Shown piece after piece: positions 1 to 5,238 of a stretch of 7,560 nt of DNA (positions are counted from its first letter, which is position 1; each line of letters opens with the position of its first letter). The DNA comes from an uncultured Micavibrio sp. (GTDB taxonomy: Bacteria > Pseudomonadota > Alphaproteobacteria > Micavibrionales > UBA1664), in the NCBI GenBank assembly GCA_937896295.1, contig CALBME010000219.1:1-7560 (forward strand), written 5' to 3'. Made by a program: the position numbers and the translations under genes. Below the pieces are notes generated by a model, which saw only the letters and a program-made list of their open reading frames with translations, did not search any database and was not told where the DNA came from.

Positions 1-15
1 GTGCTCTTCCGATCT
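1..15. other. Illumina adapter remnant at contig end
   Basis: The first 15 bases, GTGCTCTTCCGATCT, match the 3' end of the Illumina TruSeq read-2 adapter. The GT before GCTCTTCCGATCT fits the read-2 side rather than the read-1 side. This is library sequence and not genome. Biological sequence begins at base 16, so any reading frame crossing this point is artificial on its left side. Confidence 0.93.
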
Positions 16-62
16 GCGCGCAGTTCTTTTTTATCGGAGGGCGGTGTTTTGTCCTTGGTCAC
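16..62 (-). CDS. N-terminal fragment of an unidentified gene downstream of mlaF, GTG start, cut by contig end
   Basis: A GTG at 62-60 opens a frame of 15 codons that runs without a stop into the adapter junction. It would encode MTKDKTPPSDKKELR, a charged and hydrophilic start. A GAGG Shine-Dalgarno sequence at 72-69 overlaps the mlaF stop codon and sits 6 bases from the GTG, which is good spacing. The gap to mlaF is 8 bp, so the gene would be co-transcribed with it. The neighbour expected by function is the MCE-domain protein MlaD, but MlaD usually enters its transmembrane helix soon after the start, and nothing hydrophobic is visible here. The identity is therefore open. The start is supported only by the Shine-Dalgarno sequence, the spacing and the open frame. 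Confidence 0.4.
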
Positions 63-70
63 GGGGAGCC

Positions 71-862
71 TCAGATTTCCATTTTAATCGGCCCCTCGGC
101 GGAGCCTTTGATGAACTGTTCGACGTAAGGGTTGCCGGAGTGGTCAACATCCGCTGCCTTGCCGTGCCAGATAATTTCGCCTTTATAAATCATCGCAATA
201 TCGTCGGCGATTTTGCGCGCGCTGTGCATGTCGTGGGTAATGGAGAGGGTCGTCGCGCCAAGGCCCTTGGACGTTTCGATGATAAGATCGTTAATCACGT
301 CCGCCATGATGGGATCAAGGCCCGTTGTCGGCTCGTCGAAGAAAATGATTTCGGGATTGGCCGCAATCGCACGCGCCAGACCGACGCGTTTTTGCATCCC
401 GCCCGACAGCTCCGCTGGCAGCAGTTTCGCCACGCGCGACGGCAGGCCGACGGCGCGCAGTTTTTCAATCGCGATGTCATAGGCATCTTTGCGCGACACG
501 CCCTTGCCCTGAATAAGGCCGAAGGCGACGTTTTCCCAGATTTGCAAACTGTCAAACAGTGCGCCGCCCTGAAACAGCATGCCGAATTTACCCATGACAG
601 CGTCGCGCTTGCGTCCGCGCAGATGGGATGTGTCCTGTCCGTCGATCAGGACCTCACCCGCGTCGGGGTGAATGAGGCCCAGCACGCATTTGAGCATGAC
701 CGATTTACCGGTGCCCGAACCGCCAATGATGACAAGACTGGACCCCTTGGGCACGCTCAGGTCGATACCGTTCAGCACGTGTTTCGAGCCGAATGATTTT
801 TTTACGCCGCGCAGTTCGATCTTGGGCGTCTTTTCCTGCTGGCTTGCGAATGCTTCGGTCAT
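71..862 (-). CDS. mlaF: Mla-type phospholipid ABC transporter, ATP-binding protein
   Basis: This is the cytoplasmic ATPase of the Mla (Ttg2/MCE) system, which moves phospholipids between the inner and outer membranes and helps keep the outer membrane asymmetric. The 263 residues carry a complete ABC domain: Walker A GGSGTGKS (47-54), Q-loop Gln98, signature LSGGMQ (152-157), Walker B IIFFDEP (172-178) and the switch histidine His210. The FQGGALFDSL stretch after the Q-loop is typical of MlaF-like ATPases. The length is normal. The ATG at 862 overlaps the mlaE stop in an ATGA, so translation is probably coupled to the permease, and no Shine-Dalgarno sequence is seen. MlaD should complete the complex but is not in the window. 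The symbol follows the E. coli naming; Ttg2A is an equivalent name. Confidence 0.94.
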   Translation of the reverse strand: MTEAFASQQEKTPKIELRGVKKSFGSKHVLNGIDLSVPKGSSLVIIGGSGTGKSVMLKCVLGLIHPDAGEVLIDGQDTSHLRGRKRDAVMGKFGMLFQGGALFDSLQIWENVAFGLIQGKGVSRKDAYDIAIEKLRAVGLPSRVAKLLPAELSGGMQKRVGLARAIAANPEIIFFDEPTTGLDPIMADVINDLIIETSKGLGATTLSITHDMHSARKIADDIAMIYKGEIIWHGKAADVDHSGNPYVEQFIKGSAEGPIKMEI

Positions 863-1683
863 GAGAAAAAGATCTGGGTCAGCAGGTAGTTGAAGATCAG
901 GATCAGGATCGAGGCGGAGACGACCGCGTTGGTCGTGGCCGCGCCGACGCCCTGCGCCCCGCGTTCGGAATTATACCCGTTATAGCAGCCCATCAACGTC
1001 ACGATGAAGCCGAACACCGCGGCCTTGACCAGACCGGAGATAACGTCGATCGGTTCCAGGAACTGGATCGTCTGGTCGACGTAATGATGGGCGTTAAAGC
1101 CAAGGCGGTAGATGGAGACGAGAAAGCCGCCAAAAATACCGATAATATCGCCGATCAGCACCAGCACCGGCATGATGAGCGTGCCCGCCAGAATGCGCGG
1201 CACCACCAGGTATTTGAACGGATTGACCGAAAGCGTGGTCAGCGCGTCGATCTGTTCGGTCACGCGCATCGTGCCGATTTCAGCGGCGATGGACGCGCCG
1301 ATACGCCCCGCGACCATAAGGCCGGCCAGAACCGGCGCCAGTTCGCGCGTGATGGACAGGGCAACGACGTTGGCAATGGCGCCTTCGGCGTTGAAGCGGG
1401 CAAAACCGGTATAGGATTGCAGCGCCAGAACCATGCCGGAGAACAGCGTGGTCAGGCCGACCACAGCCAGCGAATAGTAACCGATATCGACAAACTGGCG
1501 GGCGATCTGGCGGCCGAACCACGGCGGGGTGAACAGGTTGACGATGGCGCGGCCCGCGAATTCCGCAAGGCGGCCGACGCTGGCAAAAAAGCGGATGGTC
1601 GAATGTCCGATTGTTTCGCTTAAATCGAGGAAGCCGTTACCAAAACGGTGCAGACGCGGAGGGACGGGATTCTGGGCGCTCAT
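859..1683 (-). CDS. mlaE: Mla-type phospholipid ABC transporter, permease protein
   Basis: This is the inner-membrane permease that pairs with MlaF for phospholipid transport. From the ATG at 1683 the protein has 274 residues, close to the usual 260 or so. It has an amphipathic N-terminal region (about 20-60) followed by several hydrophobic helices. The MlaE family signature is clear: RELAPVLAGLMVAGRIGA (113-130), then MRVTEQIDAL (139-148). A further conserved stretch, MGCYNGYNSERGAQGVG, lies near the C-terminus. The frame stays open to 1839, but the extra residues overlap yqgE and look like its shadow. An ATG at 1701 would add six residues and cannot be excluded, since neither start has a clear Shine-Dalgarno sequence. 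The gene lies 40 bp after yqgE and overlaps mlaF by 4 bp. Confidence 0.93.
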   Translation of the reverse strand: MSAQNPVPPRLHRFGNGFLDLSETIGHSTIRFFASVGRLAEFAGRAIVNLFTPPWFGRQIARQFVDIGYYSLAVVGLTTLFSGMVLALQSYTGFARFNAEGAIANVVALSITRELAPVLAGLMVAGRIGASIAAEIGTMRVTEQIDALTTLSVNPFKYLVVPRILAGTLIMPVLVLIGDIIGIFGGFLVSIYRLGFNAHHYVDQTIQFLEPIDVISGLVKAAVFGFIVTLMGCYNGYNSERGAQGVGAATTNAVVSASILILIFNYLLTQIFFS

Positions 1684-1723
1684 GATGTCGCCATTTCGCA
1701 TGGAATATATTGATTTGTAAAGG

Positions 1724-2341
1724 CTAGGCGTGTCCGGCGTCCGCCGCGAGGAAAGCGGGATCGATGCCGAGCTTGCGCAGCGCCCTGTCCCATTTCTGGT
1801 CGGCGGGCGTGCGGAAGACGAGATCGGGATCGGCATCAACCGTCAGCCACGCATTGGCGTTGATTTCACGTTCAAGCTGGCCCGCGGACCAGCCGGCATA
1901 GCCCAGTGCGAAAATCTTGTCGTGTGGGCCTGCGCCCGCCACGATTTCGCGCAGGGATTCGACAGTGCCGGTGACGGCATAATCGCGGTCGATCACGATG
2001 GATTCGGTTTTCAGCACATCGGCGGAATGCAGGAGCAGGCCGCGCGCGCTTTCGACCGGGCCGCCCTGCAGGACAGGGAAATCGGCAAAATCATCGCCCG
2101 TCGGGACGGAAAGCTGCGAGAGCAGCAGCGAAATGGGGACATTGGTCATTTCATTGTTGATGACGATGCCCATGGCGCCGTTCGCATCGTGGGCGCACAT
2201 GAAAATCAGCGCCTTTTTAAAGCGCGGATCGGACATGACCGGCATGGCAGCCAGCAGTTTGCCCGTCAGCCATGTGCCTCCGTTGGGGGTCACGGTGTCT
2301 GAATCCTTGGCATTGGCGCGCAGAATGGGGTGCATGTCCAT
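1724..2341 (-). CDS. yqgE: YqgE/AlgH family protein (DUF179)
   Basis: This is a conserved soluble protein of the YqgE/AlgH family. AlgH was named for an effect on alginate production in Pseudomonas, but no biochemical activity is firmly established. At 205 residues it is a little longer than typical members because of about 22 extra N-terminal residues. Family hallmarks are LTGKLLAAMPVMSDPRF (25-41), CAHDANGAMGIVIN (49-62), a central LQGGPV and a C-terminal LGYAGWSAGQLE with a following NAWL. The ATG at 2341 gives the first start after the thrC stop, 47 bp away. ATG 2335 is an alternative two codons in. Neither has a good Shine-Dalgarno sequence. The position between thrC and mlaEF suggests a shared transcript, but does not reveal its role. 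Confidence 0.94.
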   Translation of the reverse strand: MDMHPILRANAKDSDTVTPNGGTWLTGKLLAAMPVMSDPRFKKALIFMCAHDANGAMGIVINNEMTNVPISLLLSQLSVPTGDDFADFPVLQGGPVESARGLLLHSADVLKTESIVIDRDYAVTGTVESLREIVAGAGPHDKIFALGYAGWSAGQLEREINANAWLTVDADPDLVFRTPADQKWDRALRKLGIDPAFLAADAGHA

Positions 2342-2388
2342 TCAGCATGACATAGATCGCAGCGCGGCGGCAACAAGCGTGGCGGAAG

Positions 2389-3774
2389 TTATTCACCGTT
2401 TTGGGTGCATATGAAATTCGCCACCGCCGCCGCGTCCGCGGGCAGGACGGTAAAGCGTTCCCTGCGGTCGAACAGGTCGGCCATGGCGGGGGGCAATGCG
2501 GGCCGCTGGCCCGTAGCCTTTTCGACCGCATCCGGAAACTTGGCCGGGTGGGCACAGGCCAGCGCCACGGTCTGGCCGTCCAGCCGGTCTTTGAGCTGGT
2601 CGTAAACGTGGAGACCGACCGCCGTATGCGGGTCGGCGGTGTAACCGTGTTGGCTGTGATAGCGGGCGATGGCCGCCAGTGTTTGCGCATCATCGGCCCG
2701 GCCACCGAGAAAAGTATCGGCGACCATGTCCCGGGTGCCGGGGTCAACCGCGAACGACCCGGTGCGGGTGAAGGCGTCCATATGGGCGAGCAGGGCCCGC
2801 GCATCGCGCTGGCCAAGGTCGAAGAGCAGGCGCTCAAAGTTGCTGGAGATCTGGATATCCATGCTGGGGGAAAGCGAAGGTTCAACCGTACGCCTGGTCA
2901 TGGACCCCGTCTCCAGGAACCGGGCGAGGATGTCATTGCGGTTGGAGGCCACCACGAGCCGGTTGATGGCCGCCCCCATTTTTTTGGCCACATAGCCGGC
3001 ATAGACGTTCCCGAAATTACCGGTCGGTACGACCACGTTGATATCCGTCCCCAGCGTGTATGCGGCATGTACGTAATAAACAGTCTGGGCCATGATGCGG
3101 GCCCAGTTGATGGAATTAACCGCCGACAGGTTGTGCCGGGTCCTGAATGTTGGGTCCCCAAACAGGGTTTTGACGATGGCCTGACAGTCATCGAAATTAC
3201 CCTGTACGGCGATGGCATGAACATTGGGCGCGCCCACCGTAGTCATCTGCCGGCGCTGTACGTCAGAAGGGCGTTCGTGTGGATAAAGTATAAAGACTTC
3301 AACACCTTGGGCATGACGGCACCCTTCGATGGCGGCAGAGCCGGTATCGCCGGATGTCGCCCCCAGTACAGTCATTTTCCGGCCCGTACGCTTTAGCTGC
3401 CAGTCGAACAGGCGACCCAGAAGCTGTAGCGCCACGTCCTTGAATGCCAGGGTCGGACCGTGGAACAGTTCGAGTACGGACAGGCGGTCGTCGAGCCTGA
3501 CCAGCGGTGTGACGGCGGGAATTGAGAAGCCGTCAGGCCGGGGGGTGTACACCGCCTCCAGCACCGTACGCAACTCCGCCGGGGTCATGTCCGGATCGAC
3601 GAAGGGGGTCAGGACGATCTGAGCGACATCGATATAGGACAGCCCCTTTTCAAGTGGGGGCAGGACCGGAAAGCGATCCGGAACGTACAGGCCGCCGTCA
3701 GGGCTCAAGCCCTGCATCAGGACATCGGTGAAAGAGTCGTCGGCTTGACCGCCGCGGGTGGAGCGATATTTCAT
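2389..3774 (-). CDS. thrC: Threonine synthase
   Basis: This PLP enzyme converts O-phospho-L-homoserine to L-threonine and phosphate, the last step of threonine biosynthesis in the cytosol. The 461 residues begin with the family's N-terminal MKYRSTRG and contain SPDGGLYVP (24-32). HGPTLAFKD (105-113) holds the PLP Schiff-base lysine, Lys112. ATSGDTGSAAIEG (139-151) and the phosphate-binding PTGNFGN (250-256) also fit. The length suits the longer bacterial form found in alphaproteobacteria. The ATG at 3774 begins the conserved N-terminus, so this start is secure although no Shine-Dalgarno sequence precedes it. It is the first gene of the leftward unit thrC-yqgE-mlaE-mlaF. A candidate promoter just upstream would give almost no 5' leader. 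Confidence 0.97.
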   Translation of the reverse strand: MKYRSTRGGQADDSFTDVLMQGLSPDGGLYVPDRFPVLPPLEKGLSYIDVAQIVLTPFVDPDMTPAELRTVLEAVYTPRPDGFSIPAVTPLVRLDDRLSVLELFHGPTLAFKDVALQLLGRLFDWQLKRTGRKMTVLGATSGDTGSAAIEGCRHAQGVEVFILYPHERPSDVQRRQMTTVGAPNVHAIAVQGNFDDCQAIVKTLFGDPTFRTRHNLSAVNSINWARIMAQTVYYVHAAYTLGTDINVVVPTGNFGNVYAGYVAKKMGAAINRLVVASNRNDILARFLETGSMTRRTVEPSLSPSMDIQISSNFERLLFDLGQRDARALLAHMDAFTRTGSFAVDPGTRDMVADTFLGGRADDAQTLAAIARYHSQHGYTADPHTAVGLHVYDQLKDRLDGQTVALACAHPAKFPDAVEKATGQRPALPPAMADLFDRRERFTVLPADAAAVANFICTQNGE

Positions 3775-3781
3775 GGCTGAA

Positions 3782-3809
3782 ACTTTAAGGGAATTGCCAG
3801 ACGCGTCAA
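3782..3809 (-). promoter_or_regulatory. Candidate sigma-70 promoter of thrC
   Basis: On the minus strand TTGACG (3809-3804) and TAAAGT (3787-3782) are separated by 16 bases and match the -35 and -10 consensus at 5/6 and 4/6 positions. Transcription would start near 3775, right at the thrC ATG (3774), giving a leaderless or nearly leaderless message. That fits the lack of a Shine-Dalgarno sequence. The -35 box lies partly inside the GACGCGTC palindrome at 3800-3807. The assignment is by eye. Confidence 0.4.
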
Positions 3810-3830
3810 AGCGTTTACCTTGGACGCGTC
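3800..3830. repeat. Two copies of the palindrome GACGCGTC in the thrC/lipoprotein divergent gap
   Basis: GACGCGTC occurs at 3800-3807 and again at 3823-3830, 23 bp apart start to start, or about two helical turns. The second copy is the core of a perfect 12-bp palindrome, TGGACGCGTCCA (3821-3832). The first overlaps the candidate -35 box of thrC. Two identical self-complementary sites on one DNA face, between two divergent genes, look like a regulator-binding pair. They could instead fold as a stem-loop in the lipoprotein leader RNA. No known regulator is assigned. Confidence 0.5.
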
Positions 3831-3851
3831 CACCATTCCATAGGTCCCATC

Positions 3852-4262
3852 ATGAAAGCCCTGTCCCTTACCTGCCTTACCGCCGTTCTTGTCCTTGCCG
3901 CCTGTGCCGGACCGATGAGCTTCGACCAGCACCTGCGCCAGCTGGAAGGCAAGCCGGTCAACGATGCCGACCTGATGCTCGGCCACCACGCCGACGGCCA
4001 TTATAAGGACGGAGCCAATATCGTCTATGTCTGGCAGGACTATAAAGCCAACAGCGTCTTTGGGTCGAACGTCACCAATGGCGGTCACCGCATTCTGGGC
4101 GGGGATGTCGTGTGGGCCGGTATCGTGACCAATAGCTGCGTCATCCGTGCCTCCACCTATGACGGCATCATCAAAAAGATCACCTATGAGGGCAACCCGG
4201 GCGGGTGCGAGACCATTTATGGCCGCAAGCAGGAACCGCTGGGCCGGGATACCAGCCAGTAA
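3852..4262 (+). CDS. Small predicted lipoprotein of unknown function
   Basis: The 136-residue product starts with a lipoprotein signal peptide: a lysine at position 2, a hydrophobic stretch (3-17) and the lipobox LAAC with the acylated Cys at 18. The mature protein should be a membrane-anchored periplasmic domain of about 118 residues. It contains YVWQDYKANSVFG (59-71), a glycine-rich GGHRILGGD (77-85) and two further cysteines, Cys96 and Cys119, which could form a disulfide. The pattern of a short N-terminal helix, a Tyr/Trp-rich strand and paired cysteines resembles small alphaproteobacterial lipoproteins loosely like SmpA/BamE, but I do not recognise the family. An AGG lies 7 bases before the ATG at 3852. 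The gene is divergent from thrC and 68 bp upstream of the ArsR-type gene. Confidence 0.85.
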   Translation: MKALSLTCLTAVLVLAACAGPMSFDQHLRQLEGKPVNDADLMLGHHADGHYKDGANIVYVWQDYKANSVFGSNVTNGGHRILGGDVVWAGIVTNSCVIRASTYDGIIKKITYEGNPGGCETIYGRKQEPLGRDTSQ

Positions 4263-4263
4263 A

Positions 4264-4283
4264 CATCACCATTTGGGGTGATG
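4264..4283. promoter_or_regulatory. Inverted repeat after the lipoprotein gene: upstream operator candidate or weak hairpin
   Basis: CATCACC (4264-4270) and GGTGATG (4277-4283) form a perfect 7-bp inverted repeat with a 6-base spacer, starting one base after the lipoprotein stop. In RNA it would be a hairpin, but no T-tract follows, so it is a poor intrinsic terminator. Its half-sites resemble the dyad at 4315-4330 over the next gene's promoter, which favours a second binding site for the same protein. Confidence 0.45.
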
Positions 4284-4295
4284 GTCGAAAGCCGG

Positions 4296-4331
4296 TTGAC
4301 AGGCGCCGTTATTATCACCAGAATTGGTGAA
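4296..4331 (+). promoter_or_regulatory. Candidate leaderless promoter of the ArsR-family gene
   Basis: A perfect -35 box TTGACA (4296-4301) is followed after 17 bases by CAGAAT (4319-4324), a 4/6 match to the -10 box. The start point expected 7 bases after the -10 box is 4331, the A of the ATG. There is no separate Shine-Dalgarno sequence upstream, and an in-frame TGA directly precedes the ATG. Together these suggest a leaderless transcript. Confidence 0.5.
4315..4330. promoter_or_regulatory. Candidate operator dyad over the -10 region
   Basis: TCACCA (4315-4320) and TGGTGA (4325-4330) form a perfect 6-bp inverted repeat with a 4-base spacer. The dyad covers the candidate -10 box and ends directly before the ATG. 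A bound dimer would block polymerase. ArsR-family repressors often autoregulate through dyads in this position, so the natural candidate ligand is the protein encoded just downstream. The link is inferred. Confidence 0.5.
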
Positions 4332-4732
4332 TGGTTTTAGACGATCCCACCCTTGATGATCTGTTCGTGGCCCTGTCGGATGCCACCCGCCGGAATATCC
4401 TTGAGCGCCTGGTGACCGGGGAAGCGCGTGTGACCGACCTGGCGAAGCCCTATGACATGTCGCTCAATTCCGTGTCCAAGCACATCCGCATTCTTGAGCG
4501 CGCCAGACTGGTCACGCGCCGCAAATCGGGCCGCGACCATTTCCTGTCCCTGAACCCGGAGGCGTTCAACGCCGCCGCGGACTGGATGCAGGCGCGCGTG
4601 CGCTCAGCGGCCGAGGGCAGCCCGGCAAGCGCGACCGGTGAAAAGGCCAGCGATATCGACAGTTTCGCCGCCCTGATGAAGGCCGAGGCGCAGACGAAGA
4701 AAAAACGCTGGTCCCTGTTCGGCGGCGTTTAA
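4331..4732 (+). CDS. ArsR-family winged helix-turn-helix transcriptional regulator, cysteine-free
   Basis: The 133-residue protein has an ArsR/SmtB-type winged helix at 8-75. LFVALSDATRRNILERL (11-27) is the opening helix pair, VTDLAKPYDMSLNSVSKHIRIL (34-55) the helix-turn-helix and LVTRRKSGRDHFLSL (60-74) the wing. It most resembles members that pair with SRPBCC/AHSA1 proteins or act as autorepressors. There are no cysteines, so the classical ELCVCDL-type metal site is absent and metal sensing by thiolates is excluded. About 40 C-terminal residues form a polar tail ending in a Lys-rich stretch and RWSLFGGV. The ATG at 4331 is fixed by an in-frame TGA directly before it. No SRPBCC partner is adjacent. 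The stop overlaps that of the opposing gene. The regulated signal and targets, beyond probable autoregulation, are unknown. Confidence 0.9.
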   Translation: MVLDDPTLDDLFVALSDATRRNILERLVTGEARVTDLAKPYDMSLNSVSKHIRILERARLVTRRKSGRDHFLSLNPEAFNAAADWMQARVRSAAEGSPASATGEKASDIDSFAALMKAEAQTKKKRWSLFGGV

Positions 4733-5235
4733 AACAGCGGTTCGCGCGCAAACATCGCGGATATTTTGCGCGCCTGATCGTCCGCGCCGATGCGCATCAG
4801 ATAACGACGATACGATTCCTGCAACGCGTGCATCGCCATGCCGACCGGCACATTCATGCCGCGGCAGGTGCAGTTTTTCTCATACAGGCCGCCACGGGTT
4901 TTGCGCGCGCGGGGGATGTCCGCGCCCTGCCCGTCGATAAAGAAGACGATGTTGGTGGCGGGAATATTCTGAATGCGGCGGATCGCGCTCCACGGGGTCA
5001 GGCCCGCACCGGGAAAGGTGATGCCGTCATCGCCCAGCGTGAAGACATGTGGCTCGCGAATGTTGACGATAAATTGCCAGAGGGAAATGAGCGCACACAG
5101 GGCAAGAAAAACGGCAGCGCCGTGATAGACCAGCCCGCCCTCGCCCCACGCGGTCCACGCCAGCAGCGCGAGGATCGCCGCCGCGCCGGGATAATACAAC
5201 TGCTTCCAGAAAATGCGGGTGAAGGTTTGTGTCAC
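4729..5235 (-). CDS. Unrecognised membrane protein with two helices and a probable PH-like domain
   Basis: The 168-residue protein has two hydrophobic segments near the N-terminus (about 16-30 and 36-57). A soluble part follows that is probably cytoplasmic. The soluble stretch HVFTLGDDGITFPGAGLTPW (63-82), followed by a hydrophobic IVFFID strand (96-101), has the look of a bacterial PH-like fold, as in other small two-helix membrane proteins. That is a resemblance in pattern and not a firm family match. It contains a CTC motif (Cys122, Cys124) and a C-terminal helix rich in Arg and Met. The GTG at 5235 lies 3 bp after the stop of the preceding gene, with no Shine-Dalgarno sequence, so translational coupling is likely. 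It ends the guaA unit and overlaps the stop of the ArsR-type gene by 4 bp. Confidence 0.82.
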   Translation of the reverse strand: MTQTFTRIFWKQLYYPGAAAILALLAWTAWGEGGLVYHGAAVFLALCALISLWQFIVNIREPHVFTLGDDGITFPGAGLTPWSAIRRIQNIPATNIVFFIDGQGADIPRARKTRGGLYEKNCTCRGMNVPVGMAMHALQESYRRYLMRIGADDQARKISAMFAREPLF

Positions 5236-5238
5236 GGA

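Noticed and set aside
44..796. 250-residue open frame on the plus strand opposite mlaF
   Set aside because: It is antisense to a complete ABC ATPase with all motifs. Its translation has no recognisable domain, and long antisense frames are expected in GC-rich genes.
1684..1723. Promoter in the yqgE-mlaE gap, from a TATATT on the minus strand
   Set aside because: No acceptable -35 box lies 16-18 bases upstream, and the short gap fits read-through from yqgE.
1684..1839. N-terminal extension of mlaE upstream of 1683
   Set aside because: The extra 52 residues overlap yqgE in another frame, are Ser/Arg/Pro-rich shadow-like sequence, and would make MlaE longer than its family.
2401..3396. 331-residue open frame on the plus strand opposite thrC
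   Set aside because: It is the longest shadow in the window, but thrC is intact with its catalytic lysine and the shadow product looks like no known protein. It has no promoter or Shine-Dalgarno sequence of note.
4264..4283. Intrinsic terminator of the lipoprotein gene
   Set aside because: The inverted repeat is perfect but only 7 bp and has no T-run after it. It fits better as a binding site related to the dyad at 4315-4330.
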